Part shown: positions 14,537 through 22,001 of the stretch, piece by piece
Layout: every line of letters starts with the position of its first letter
How positions within the stretch are numbered: the stretch's first letter is position 1
Source: SIG644 sp045613985
GTDB taxonomy: Bacteria > Bacillota > Clostridia > Oscillospirales > CAG-272
Length of the DNA: 29,330 bases
Reading direction: 5' to 3'
Assembly (NCBI GenBank): GCA_045613985.1
Contig: JAZLCA010000046.1
Span: 1 to 29,330 of the forward strand
Notes under the pieces: generated by a model
Databases searched by the model: none
Told to the model about the DNA's origin: nothing
Seen by the model: the letters and a program-made list of their open reading frames with translations, nothing else
Program-made: the position numbers and the translations under genes

Positions 14537-15046
14537 ATGAGCATCAAACGAGGAGATATTTATTACGCCGATCTGAGTCCGGTGGTCGGATCGGAGCAAG
14601 GGGGGCTTCGCCCCGTATTGATCATACAAAACGACGTTGGCAACCGTTACAGCCCCACCGTCATCGCCGCCGCGATTACGTCAAGGCTCAGCAAAACCCG
14701 CCTGCCCACTCACATCGACGTCTTTGCCGACCGAGTCGGTCTGGTCAAGGATTCCGTGATTCTTTTGGAGCAGGTACGTACGCTGGACAAACGCCGCCTG
14801 AAAGAGAAAATGGGGCATCTGGACGAGAGCATTATGGCCGAGGTCAACCATGCCATCGCGGTCAGCGTCGGGCTTGGTGACTGGCAGCCGAGCACGCGGA
14901 TCCGGGCCACGGGCGAAGCGCAAACCGCGCCTGCGGTAACAGCCGCACCTGCTGCCGCCGCGGCAGTGGCTGCGCCCGCATCTCCCGTGTCCGATGCGCC
15001 CCCCGCCGCCGTGGCCGCGGTCGATGCGCAGCCAACCATCGGATGA
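14537..15046 (+). CDS. MazF/PemK-type endoribonuclease toxin with Ala/Pro-rich tail, no adjacent antitoxin
   Basis: Residues 1 to about 120 match the MazF/NdoA fold (IKRGDIYYADLSPVVGSEQGG, RPVLIIQND, then TSRL and LEQVRTLDK). Such enzymes cut mRNA at short sequence motifs and are normally neutralised by a MazE-type protein encoded just upstream. Here the upstream 137 nt to the hairpin contain no such gene. Residues about 122-169 form a low-complexity Ala/Pro/Val tail not found in typical MazF (about 115 residues); it may be a disordered extension. AAGGAGG lies 13 nt before ATG 14537, wider than usual, so translation may be weak. The antitoxin may be elsewhere, or the protein may have become a housekeeping nuclease. 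Confidence 0.88.
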   Translation: MSIKRGDIYYADLSPVVGSEQGGLRPVLIIQNDVGNRYSPTVIAAAITSRLSKTRLPTHIDVFADRVGLVKDSVILLEQVRTLDKRRLKEKMGHLDESIMAEVNHAIAVSVGLGDWQPSTRIRATGEAQTAPAVTAAPAAAAAVAAPASPVSDAPPAAVAAVDAQPTIG

Positions 15047-15067
15047 GGGAAAAATCATCGTTGGCAC

Positions 15068-15096
15068 TTGATTTTTTTGTTCCAATCTGTTACAAT
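15068..15096 (+). promoter_or_regulatory. Sigma-A promoter of the acyl-ACP thioesterase
   Basis: TTGATT (15068-15073) and TACAAT (15091-15096) have a 17-nt spacer with a TG one base before the -10. The predicted start near 15103 lies after the longer in-frame ATG at 15043, supporting the start at 15151. Confidence 0.7.
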
Positions 15097-15150
15097 AAAT
15101 CATCAACCGACAACCGTGGCACCGCCACGGTACATACAAAGGATACGAAC

Positions 15151-15891
15151 ATGATATATCAAGAGACACTCACCGCCCGCTGGCACGACACCGACGCCAC
15201 CCTGGCCGTCCGTCCCTCGCAAGTACTGGTGTATATGCAGGAGATGGCCTTTTGCCACCTCAATTCTGCCGGGCGCAATCTGGACAAGCTGCGGTTTGAA
15301 GAGGGCCTTGCCTTTATTCTCACCCGCCTGACGCTCAAATTTTACGCTCCCATCCGTCCCGCCGAGCAGGTGACGGCAATGACCTGGGTATCCGAGGGCA
15401 AGGGGCTGAATTTCCCCCGCTATTTCCGTGTGATCGGGCCGAACGGTCAAGTCGCGGCCGAGGCGGCAAGCTCGTGGGTGCTTCTCCAATTGGATTCGCG
15501 CCTTCCCGTACGGGCAAGTGAATTTGAATACGGCTTTTCTCCCGAGGAGCCCCTGCCCTTTGCTACGCCCCGCCGCTTTGCTCTCCCGGCCGAGATGGTT
15601 GAGGTAGGTCGGCGCAAGATCGTATATTCCGATATTGATTACAACGGCCACATGAACAACACCCGCTATCCCGACATGGTGTGCGATTTTTTGCCCGACG
15701 ACGCGATCGGCCGCATTCACACCATGCATCTGGAGTTTGTCCGCGAGGCTAAGTTTGGTTGCACCCTGCGCGTGATGCTCGGAAGCCGACAGGATGCCGA
15801 CACGGGCGACACGGTTTACCTTGTCCGGACGTTGGACGAGGAGGAACAGGTTTGCTTGAATGCGGAGGTTTGGGTAAAGGACGATGGCTGA
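15151..15891 (+). CDS. Acyl-ACP thioesterase (FatA/FatB-like, double hotdog)
   Basis: The 246-residue protein would release free fatty acids from acyl carrier protein in the cytosol. It has two hotdog domains: the first includes RWHDTDATLAVRPSQ and VYMQEMAFCHLNSAG, the second YSDIDYNGHMNNTRYPD, which carries the Asn-x-His active-site signature of the FatA/FatB family. Bacterial members of about 240-250 residues are common in gut Clostridia and are linked to membrane lipid adjustment or fatty acid export; the chain-length preference cannot be read. ATG 15151 has AAAGGA 7 nt upstream and follows its own promoter. Repeat copy B begins about 10 nt after the stop, and no separate terminator is seen. 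Confidence 0.9.
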   Translation: MIYQETLTARWHDTDATLAVRPSQVLVYMQEMAFCHLNSAGRNLDKLRFEEGLAFILTRLTLKFYAPIRPAEQVTAMTWVSEGKGLNFPRYFRVIGPNGQVAAEAASSWVLLQLDSRLPVRASEFEYGFSPEEPLPFATPRRFALPAEMVEVGRRKIVYSDIDYNGHMNNTRYPDMVCDFLPDDAIGRIHTMHLEFVREAKFGCTLRVMLGSRQDADTGDTVYLVRTLDEEEQVCLNAEVWVKDDG

Positions 15892-15901
15892 GTATTTTGA
15901 C

Positions 15902-16195
15902 AACTACTCCTACAGGCTCGCACTGCTAACGCGCGCTCGCTAAAAGTATTGATGCCATTTCTTTGTTATTTCACAAAGAAATGGCAAAAGAAAAGAAACC
16001 AAGGGGCCTAATGCCCCTTGGCACCCCGCCAAACTTCTTGCTTTGGCCTATCTGCCGCTCGTAGTGGCTACGTGGCAAGAGATATAGAAAGAACATAGAT
16101 GTCTTGGAGTTTTTATGTTTGCGCTTTGCGCAACGCCCCAGCCTGCTCCGTGTAAGCGTCAATCAACCAAGATGTAGAAAATTTAGCTAAACTCC
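15902..16195 (+). repeat. Interspersed non-coding repeat, copy B
   Basis: The stretch between the thioesterase and MarR genes holds no credible gene. It has the hairpin GCCATTTCTTTG/CAAAGAAATGGC (about 15954-15987), a CTGCCGCTCG segment near 16050, and the TTTAGCTAA end (16182-16190) located 30 nt before the MarR start codon. It is much diverged from copy A but keeps the same order of parts. Confidence 0.65.
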
Positions 16196-16220
16196 AAAAT
16201 CCCCTCCGAAGGAGCCCACC

Positions 16221-16673
16221 ATGGACATTTCCCTTCTCTCCCAACAAATGAATCTCATCCTCTCGGTCGCAGGCGCCGAATATACCCTCTCTTTGCGCGA
16301 CAGCGACCTTCGCGGCAGTCAGTTGCCCTACCTTCTTGCCGTCTGCCGCCTGCCGGGTGCCACGCAAGATACCCTTGCGGGAGATCTCGGGGTGGACAAA
16401 AGCAACGTCGCCCGCCAGCTGGCCGAATTGGAGTCGACGGGCTACGTCATCCGCCGCCGCGACGGAAGCGACCGCCGCCGCATTTTCGTCGAACCGACCG
16501 ACCGTGCCTACGATGTGCTTCCCACGCTGGTCGAGATCGTCTCGGACACGCAGCGCGAGCTGACGCGCGGCATGTCGGAAGAAGAAAACGAGCTGCTCGC
16601 CGAATTGATGGCTCGCATGGCCCGCAACGCCGCCCGCCTTGCCGCCCAGCGCCGCGCTCACACCGACGATTGA
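16221..16673 (+). CDS. MarR-family transcriptional regulator
   Basis: The 150-residue protein has the MarR winged-helix layout: LPYLLAVCRLPGATQDTLAGDL, recognition helix around DKSNVARQLAELESTGYV, and the wing RRRDGSDRRRIFVEPTD, then a long C-terminal dimer helix. MarR proteins usually repress a neighbouring transporter or stress gene in response to a small ligand. ATG 16221 has GAAGGAG at good spacing. No target is adjacent on the same strand. The last 16 nt overlap the 3' end of the convergent sigma-region-4-like gene, and the nearest plus-strand terminator is at 17204-17219, so its mRNA may run antisense through that gene. Confidence 0.9.
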   Translation: MDISLLSQQMNLILSVAGAEYTLSLRDSDLRGSQLPYLLAVCRLPGATQDTLAGDLGVDKSNVARQLAELESTGYVIRRRDGSDRRRIFVEPTDRAYDVLPTLVEIVSDTQRELTRGMSEEENELLAELMARMARNAARLAAQRRAHTDD

Positions 16674-17116
16674 TCGGGGGATCGCCCCACCTGCGCCAAC
16701 AGAAAATCCGGCAATCTTGCCGCCGCCAAAGCCAACGCCTTCTTTTTGAGGCGAAACGCCCCCCGCCGCGAGATATCCAGCTCCTCCGAGGCCCGCTCGA
16801 CCGTCATGCCCACGACGTAGTGGTAATACAACAGCAGTTTGCAGGACTCGTTGGGCAGCGAATCAATGAACACCCGAATCTCTCGGATCTGCTTTTTCCA
16901 GTATTCCGCCGTTCCGCCTACGCGGCCGTAAAACACCGTTTCGTCGGGTACTTGTCTGCGCTCCTTTTCCTCAATATAGCACAGCCGCAGCATACGAATG
17001 GCCACCGCGTATCGCTCAAGAAACAGCTTTGCCTGGCAAATTGCCTGCGGGCTGTCGCACATCTCTTCCCCCCGCAGCCGCCGGACCGTACCGGCCTTAT
17101 TGGAAGATCCCGTCAT
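16658..17116 (-). CDS. Sigma-70 region 4-like HTH protein (phage-type regulator family)
   Basis: The 152-residue protein has a C-terminal helix-turn-helix like sigma region 4 (LPNESCKLLLYYHYVVGMTV, then ERASEELDISRRGAFRLKKKAL). There is no region 2, so it is not a complete sigma factor. Similar small proteins occur in prophages and conjugative elements of Firmicutes (ArpU/DUF1492-like), but no phage structural gene lies here. The N-terminal half is helical with a charged ICQAKLFLERYAVAIRMLR stretch. The start at 17116 has GGGAG 5-6 nt upstream; an in-frame ATG at 17173 is less well supported. Its stop lies inside the MarR coding end. Target and role are unknown. Confidence 0.7.
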   Translation of the reverse strand: MTGSSNKAGTVRRLRGEEMCDSPQAICQAKLFLERYAVAIRMLRLCYIEEKERRQVPDETVFYGRVGGTAEYWKKQIREIRVFIDSLPNESCKLLLYYHYVVGMTVERASEELDISRRGAFRLKKKALALAAARLPDFLLAQVGRSPDQSSV

Positions 17117-17203
17117 GGCATCTCCCCCGTTTTCTCTTTTCCCGCCTTCGCATATCCGAATGGAATATCCCACTCCGCACCGCGATGTTCAGAAAGTTTC
17201 ACC

Positions 17204-17219
17204 ACCCGCGCGTGCGGGT
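17204..17219 (+). terminator. Short plus-strand terminator
   Basis: ACCCGC and GCGGGT pair around a 4-nt loop and run into TTTTTGTTTG. The only plus-strand gene upstream is the MarR regulator, 530 nt away, so this may end a long MarR transcript. The rest of 17117-17451 holds the repressor promoter and no gene. Confidence 0.6.
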
Positions 17220-17324
17220 TTTTGTTTGCTTTTTTCATTTTCATATGATTCCCCTTTCGCACAAGTCAGTTTTGAATCGGTTGCGCCGGGAACTCAAGTT
17301 TTTTCATGAAATTTCTCAAAACGG

Positions 17325-17353
17325 TTGACAAATCCTCCGCAACGCCGTATAAT
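17325..17353 (+). promoter_or_regulatory. Consensus sigma-A promoter of the LexA/CI-like repressor
   Basis: TTGACA (17325-17330) and TATAAT (17348-17353) match consensus perfectly with a 17-nt spacer. A palindrome TTTCATGAAA (17302-17311) lies just upstream and an inverted repeat TTATGA-TT-TCATAA (17407-17420) lies in the leader. Both are candidate operators for autorepression (inference). The leader is about 90 nt. Confidence 0.85.
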
Positions 17354-17451
17354 GTCCTTGTCATGCCATATTATAACGCATTTCCGAATATTTGTCAACA
17401 AGATAATTATGATTTCATAAATACCGGAACTTTCAACAAAAGGAGCCTGTT

Positions 17452-18066
17452 ATGGACTATTCCGCATTTGAACATTTGCTCAAACAAAGCGGCGCGACGG
17501 TCTACCGCGTGTCCAAAGAGACGGGAATCGCCGCCTCCACCTTTACCGACTGGAAAAACGGCCGTTCCTGCCCCAAAGCCGAAAAGCTGTTGCGCATTGC
17601 CGCCTTTTTCGGCGTTTCCCTGGACGAGATGCTGGCCGCCGATCACACCCCGCGGCACCGTCTGAACGCCCGAACCCACCACAAGCTGCCCATCATCGGC
17701 GAGATTCGGGCGGGCAGTCCCATCATCACCGAGGAAACTCTCCTGGGCTACGAATATGCCGACGTGGAGGATACCGACGAATACTTTTATCTCAAGGTTT
17801 GCGGCGACAGTATGCGCAACTGCGGCATTATCGACGGCTCGCTGGTGCTGTTCCACAAGCAGCAGCACGCCGACAACGGCGACATTGTGGCTTGCCTGGT
17901 CGGCGGCGACAGCGCAACGGTCAAGCGGTTTTTCAAGCGCGACCGGCGCATCGTTCTGCAACCGGAAAACGAAGATTACACTCCCATCGAGCTGTCCCCC
18001 ATCGATTTTGAAACGGGCGAGGCCCGTATTCTCGGCGTGGCACAGGAAGTGAAGATTAAGCTGTGA
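17452..18066 (+). CDS. XRE-HTH plus S24 peptidase repressor (LexA/CI-like, self-cleaving)
   Basis: The 204-residue protein joins an N-terminal XRE helix-turn-helix (about 5-62, VSKETGIAASTFTDWKNG) to a C-terminal S24 LexA-type peptidase. The cleavage site Ala87-Gly88 (EIRAGSP), catalytic Ser120 (CGDSMRNCG) and Lys158 (SATVKRFF) are all present, so RecA-stimulated self-cleavage is predicted. Such proteins are phage CI-like repressors or stress regulators; canonical LexA has a different winged N-terminal domain. AAAGGAG precedes ATG 17452 and a perfect sigma-A promoter drives it. No prophage genes surround it, so it looks like a stand-alone chromosomal regulator, perhaps autoregulated. A GGGGAACTTT inverted repeat follows the stop. 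Confidence 0.92.
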   Translation: MDYSAFEHLLKQSGATVYRVSKETGIAASTFTDWKNGRSCPKAEKLLRIAAFFGVSLDEMLAADHTPRHRLNARTHHKLPIIGEIRAGSPIITEETLLGYEYADVEDTDEYFYLKVCGDSMRNCGIIDGSLVLFHKQQHADNGDIVACLVGGDSATVKRFFKRDRRIVLQPENEDYTPIELSPIDFETGEARILGVAQEVKIKL

Positions 18067-18092
18067 GGGGGACGAAGGAACGAAGAGAACGA

Positions 18093-18120
18093 GGGGAACT
18101 TTTTTGAAAAAAAGTTCCCC
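18093..18120. repeat. Inverted repeat after the repressor gene, terminator-like
   Basis: GGGGAACTTTTTT and AAAAAAAGTTCCCC form a long hairpin. The U-rich tract lies inside the stem, and no separate T-run follows on the plus strand. A similar hairpin (GGGGGAAACTTCTT) lies after cysS at 24894-24927, so this seems to be a recurrent end-of-gene element. Confidence 0.6.
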
Positions 18121-18199
18121 TGACCCCCTCAAAAAACTTTATAAGGGAAAAATAGAAAAGCTCGCCCATGCAGCTTCTCCTGACTCCGCATGGGAAGAA

Positions 18200-18530
18200 C
18201 GTGCGCTGCTCCAAAGGTACTACCGCAAGAAGTGGGGCCCCTTCCCCTTCTTCTCCACCAAAGTAGAATTGTTTTAACAAATTTTGCAATCTCCGCCTGC
18301 CGCTCGTGTTGGCTTGCCGGCGGGAGATGTACCAAAACCGTTATGTCTTTCTCCTTTTTCGCTATGCAGAGCGGCAAAGGAGCAGTTTCCAAAGGCGGCA
18401 GCCTTTGGCTGACTTTCTTTGGTACTTTCTTTGTTCAGCAACAAAGAAAGTACATCAACAACCGGCACAGCGAACGCGCGCAGCAGTGTGAGCGTCCGGC
18501 TACGAAGTTGCAAGAAATTTAGCTAACCCC
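18200..18530 (+). repeat. Interspersed non-coding repeat, copy C
   Basis: Nothing between the repressor and the ABC-F gene looks coding. The element contains CTGCCGCTCG...AGCGGCA (about 18297-18376), the hairpin TACTTTCTTTG/CAAAGAAAGTA (about 18422-18452), and the TTTAGCTAA end at 18518-18526, 32 nt before the ABC-F start codon. Its hairpin arms differ from copies A, B and E, but both arms changed together, which suggests structure is conserved. Bases 18121-18200 between the preceding hairpin and this copy show no feature. Confidence 0.65.
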
Positions 18531-18558
18531 TTTTCATCCTCCTGAAAGGACCATCCCC

Positions 18559-20562
18559 ATGACCATCCTAAACGTAAAAAACATGACTCTGCGCTTCGGC
18601 GTGACCACCATATTACAAAATATCGACTTTGCCCTGGATGAGACCGACAAGCTTGGCATCATCGGTGTCAACGGCTCGGGAAAATCCTCCCTGTTCCGCG
18701 TCATCACCGGGGTGTACGAGCCCGAAGAGGGCAGCGTAACCGTTGCTCCCGGCAAGACCATCGGAATACTGACCCAGGACGGCGCCTTCTCTTCCCTGTG
18801 CGGATCGGAGGACGCGCCCGACGAGGAGGTACCGCAAGACGTGAGCGTGCTGGATCTGATGCTGCGCTCCAAGCCCGAAATGCTGCGCATGGAAGCGCGA
18901 CTTGCCGAGCTGGAGGCTCAGATGAATGCCGAGGGCGTAGAGCATCTGTCCTCGCTAAGTGCCGAATACACCGCCCTGAACGATCGCTATTTGCGCGAAG
19001 GCGGACTGGAATACCGCGGTCGCTGTGCCTCTATGCTGCAACGCTTGGGCTTTGATGCCGAGGCGCAAACAAGAAGCGTCAATACCCTGAGCGGAGGTCA
19101 GCGCACTCGACTTGCGCTGGCAATCCAACTGTCGCGCGAGCCCGACATTCTCATGCTGGACGAGCCGACCAACCATCTGGATATCGAAACGACGGCATGG
19201 CTCGAAAACTTTCTGGTCAACTACAAAAAATGCGTGTTGGTCATTTCGCACGACCGTTATTTTCTTGACCGCGTGACCACCAAAACGCTGGCCATCGAGC
19301 ATCACCGCGCCACGCTCTACCAGGGTAGTTATACCAAGAGCATGGAACAGCGCCGCATCGACCGCGAGATCGCGGAAAAGCACTGGAGAGAACAGCAAAA
19401 GGAGATCGCGCGTCAGGAGGCCTACATCGCTCAACAGCGCGCCTGGAACCGCGAGCGCAACATCATTGCGGCCGAGAGCCGTCAAAAGCTGCTGGACAAG
19501 ATGGTCAAGCTGGAAAAGCCGCAAAACGCCCCCCGCCCCGTCCGTATGAAGTTCACCAAATCGGCCGAGAGCGGCAACGACGTGCTTTCGGTTCGGGATC
19601 TCTCTATGCGCTTTGGCGACAAGGTGCTGTTTGAGGATCTGAATTTCCTCATCAAGAAAAAACAGCGGGTGTTGCTCATCGGCCCCAACGGCTGCGGCAA
19701 ATCTACTCTGATCAAGCTGATTCTGAATATGTTGGAGCCCTCCGCGGGCGTCATCGAGGCAGGATACAACGTCACCGTCGGCTATTACGATCAGGAAAAC
19801 CAAAACCTGACCGACGAGAACACGGTGCTTGAGGAGCTTTGGAGCGCCTATCCGCACTTAAACGAGGTGACAATCCGTAACGCGCTGGCCCAATTCCGCT
19901 TCGTGGGCGAGGACGTATTCAAGACCGTCGAGGTGCTGTCGGGCGGTGAGCGGGCAAGACTGACGCTGTGCAAGCTCATTCTCTCCCATATGAATCTTCT
20001 GGTGCTGGACGAGCCCACCAACCACCTGGACATCGACTCGCGCGAGGCGCTGGAATCGGCGCTGGAGCAGTTTGACGGCACCATTCTGACCGTCAGCCAC
20101 GACCGCTATCTCATCGACAAGTTGGCCACTCGCATCCTCATGATGCACCCGGGCGAAGCGTTTTCGGGCGATTTGCTCGACTATACGGTCGAGCATGCGG
20201 GCGAGGGATTTACCGAGCTGTCCCGCTACCGCGCCGCACGCGAGGCGGAGCGTTTGGCCGCGCCGTCCGCGGCATCCGCCGCCAAGACGACGGTGAGCGA
20301 TGCCAAGGCGGATTATCTGAAAAACAAGCAGAACGCCGCCGAGGAGCGCAAAAAGCGCAACCGTCTCCAGAAATTGCGGGAGGAATGTCCGCGTCTGGAG
20401 GAGGAGATTGCGCACATAGAGGAGCAAATGGCGGGAGATGCCGCCACGGACTACGTCCTTCTGTCGGAGCTTGAGACTCGCCGGGCGCAACTGGAAGAAA
20501 AGCTATTTGAAGTATACGAACAATTAGAAGAACTGGAGGCATGGGCAGCCGAGCAAGGTTGA
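18559..20562 (+). CDS. ABC-F family ATPase (Uup/YdiF-like)
   Basis: The 667-residue protein has two ABC ATPase domains and no membrane segment, the hallmark of ABC-F translation factors that act in the ribosomal E site. Domain 1 has Walker A GVNGSGKSS (36-44), signature LSGGQRTRLALA and Walker B ILMLDEPTNHLD. A charged linker of the P-site tRNA-interaction type follows (about 260-325). Domain 2 has GPNGCGKST (375-383), LSGGERARLTL and VLDEPTNHLD. A C-terminal coiled coil (about 590-667) resembles Uup and YdiF. A role in ribosome rescue is more likely than antibiotic resistance, but resistance is not excluded. ATG 18559 has AAAGGA 8 nt upstream. The MFS gene starts 21 nt after the stop. Confidence 0.93.
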   Translation: MTILNVKNMTLRFGVTTILQNIDFALDETDKLGIIGVNGSGKSSLFRVITGVYEPEEGSVTVAPGKTIGILTQDGAFSSLCGSEDAPDEEVPQDVSVLDLMLRSKPEMLRMEARLAELEAQMNAEGVEHLSSLSAEYTALNDRYLREGGLEYRGRCASMLQRLGFDAEAQTRSVNTLSGGQRTRLALAIQLSREPDILMLDEPTNHLDIETTAWLENFLVNYKKCVLVISHDRYFLDRVTTKTLAIEHHRATLYQGSYTKSMEQRRIDREIAEKHWREQQKEIARQEAYIAQQRAWNRERNIIAAESRQKLLDKMVKLEKPQNAPRPVRMKFTKSAESGNDVLSVRDLSMRFGDKVLFEDLNFLIKKKQRVLLIGPNGCGKSTLIKLILNMLEPSAGVIEAGYNVTVGYYDQENQNLTDENTVLEELWSAYPHLNEVTIRNALAQFRFVGEDVFKTVEVLSGGERARLTLCKLILSHMNLLVLDEPTNHLDIDSREALESALEQFDGTILTVSHDRYLIDKLATRILMMHPGEAFSGDLLDYTVEHAGEGFTELSRYRAAREAERLAAPSAASAAKTTVSDAKADYLKNKQNAAEERKKRNRLQKLREECPRLEEEIAHIEEQMAGDAATDYVLLSELETRRAQLEEKLFEVYEQLEELEAWAAEQG

Positions 20563-20583
20563 GCTACCCCAACACATATCACC

Positions 20584-21864
20584 ATGAAACCCCTCAAAAC
20601 CAAAACGGGCGACAGCGTCACCCTCATTTCCGTCCTGTTTTGTCTTCTTTATTTTACCAGCTACATGACGCGCAAAAGCTTCAGCGCCGTCAAGCTGGGC
20701 ATTCCCGACGCCATGCTAACCGACCTTCAGATCGGCTACATCGGAAGTGCTTTGTTTTTTACCTACGGAGCCGGACAGATCATCAGCGGTCTTTTGGGTG
20801 ACCGCATCGATCCCCGCAAGCTCATTTTCTGCGGTCTTGGATTGACCACGCTGTGCAACGCCGCCTTTCCTTTCATCACCTCCGTCCCTGCCCTGATCGT
20901 TTTGTGGGGCGTCAACGGATTTGCCCAGGCGCTGTTCTGGCCCCCCATCGTCAAGCTGATGACCATTTATCTGTCGGGCGACTCTTACACCCGCGCCGTC
21001 ATGTCGGTATCCATCGCCGCGCAAGCCGCCCTCTTGGCGGTTTACGCCTCGGCCGCTCTGTTCGTAAGGCTTGACGCTTGGCGCGGAATGTTCGGTTTGT
21101 CCTGCGCTTTGGCCGTCCTGACCGCCGCCGCCCTTGTTTTGGGCTTCAAAACCTTGGAGCGCCGCCATCCGAACGCCGTCAAAGACGCTCTTTCGGGGAG
21201 GGTATCCAACGCCGCCCAAGCAGCAACCGCCCAAGCACCTCAAAAGAGCGAAGGCTTGTGGCGCACCGTGCTGGTGTCGGGGCTGCTGTTCGTCTTTGTC
21301 ATGACCATGACCATCGGTTTTTTGCGGGACGGCATCGAGGAGTGGATGTCCACCTATCTGTATGCGACCTTCTCGCTCAAAGCCGATCTGTCCACGCTGA
21401 TGAATCTGTTCATGCCGCTGTTTGGTATGGTATGCGTTCGATTTGCCGCCGTGTTGCACTTGAAGATTTTGCGCGACGAGATGAAGGAGGTCACCCTTCT
21501 GATGTCTGTTTGCGCAGGGGCAACCTTGGCACTGGGCTTGTTCCACGCCCTGCATCCCATGTTTTCGCTGGTCATGATCGTTTTGTCGGTCGGTTGTATT
21601 CACGCGGCGAACACCAGTCTTACCTGTTACCTGCCCGCCCGTTTCGTCAAATCGGGCAAGGTTTCCACCGTATCGGGCCTGGTCAACGCCTTTACGTACG
21701 TGGGAAGCACGCTTGCGACCTCCGTTATTCCCGTGTTGGCCGACAAGAACGGCTGGGCGATGACCATTCTTTCGTGGTGCGCCGTGGCTTTGGTTTGCCT
21801 TGCCTGCGCGCTTTTGATCGCTCCGCGATGGAGAAGATTTACCAAAGATCATGAAAAAAAATAA
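20584..21864 (+). CDS. MFS transporter, organophosphate:phosphate antiporter (GlpT/UhpT)-like
   Basis: The 426-residue protein has about 12 hydrophobic segments split by a central loop (about 190-225) containing an Ala/Gln-rich stretch. The N-terminal RKSFSAVKLGIPDAML, FFTYGAGQIISGLLGDRIDP and ALFWPPIVKLM resemble the GlpT/UhpT family, which exchanges sugar or glycerol phosphates for phosphate; the substrate here is not determined. It begins 21 nt after the ABC-F stop, and no good ribosome site precedes ATG 20584, so translation may depend on coupling with the ABC-F gene. A strong terminator follows. Pairing with an ABC-F gene hints at, but does not prove, an export or drug-related role. Confidence 0.85.
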   Translation: MKPLKTKTGDSVTLISVLFCLLYFTSYMTRKSFSAVKLGIPDAMLTDLQIGYIGSALFFTYGAGQIISGLLGDRIDPRKLIFCGLGLTTLCNAAFPFITSVPALIVLWGVNGFAQALFWPPIVKLMTIYLSGDSYTRAVMSVSIAAQAALLAVYASAALFVRLDAWRGMFGLSCALAVLTAAALVLGFKTLERRHPNAVKDALSGRVSNAAQAATAQAPQKSEGLWRTVLVSGLLFVFVMTMTIGFLRDGIEEWMSTYLYATFSLKADLSTLMNLFMPLFGMVCVRFAAVLHLKILRDEMKEVTLLMSVCAGATLALGLFHALHPMFSLVMIVLSVGCIHAANTSLTCYLPARFVKSGKVSTVSGLVNAFTYVGSTLATSVIPVLADKNGWAMTILSWCAVALVCLACALLIAPRWRRFTKDHEKK

Positions 21865-21867
21865 AAG

Positions 21868-21906
21868 CATCGGACGGACCCTGTGAGGTTCGTCCGATGT
21901 TTTTTG
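21868..21906 (+). terminator. Terminator of the ABC-F/MFS operon
   Basis: Arms CATCGGACGGACC and GGTTCGTCCGATG (13 bp, one mismatch) are followed by TTTTTTG. The remaining bases to 22001 contain no feature I can support. Confidence 0.9.
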
Positions 21907-22001
21907 TAAAGCTGTTGTTTTTACAACTTCGTCTATTGACGCTCACACTGCACTTCGTGCGCGTCCCAAGGAAACGTTGCTCAAAATTTAAGCATCCTTT
22001 T

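Noticed and set aside
16658..18066. Prophage remnant (sigma-region-4-like protein next to a CI-like repressor)
   Set aside because: No integrase, excisionase, replication or structural gene is present; two regulators alone do not support a prophage.
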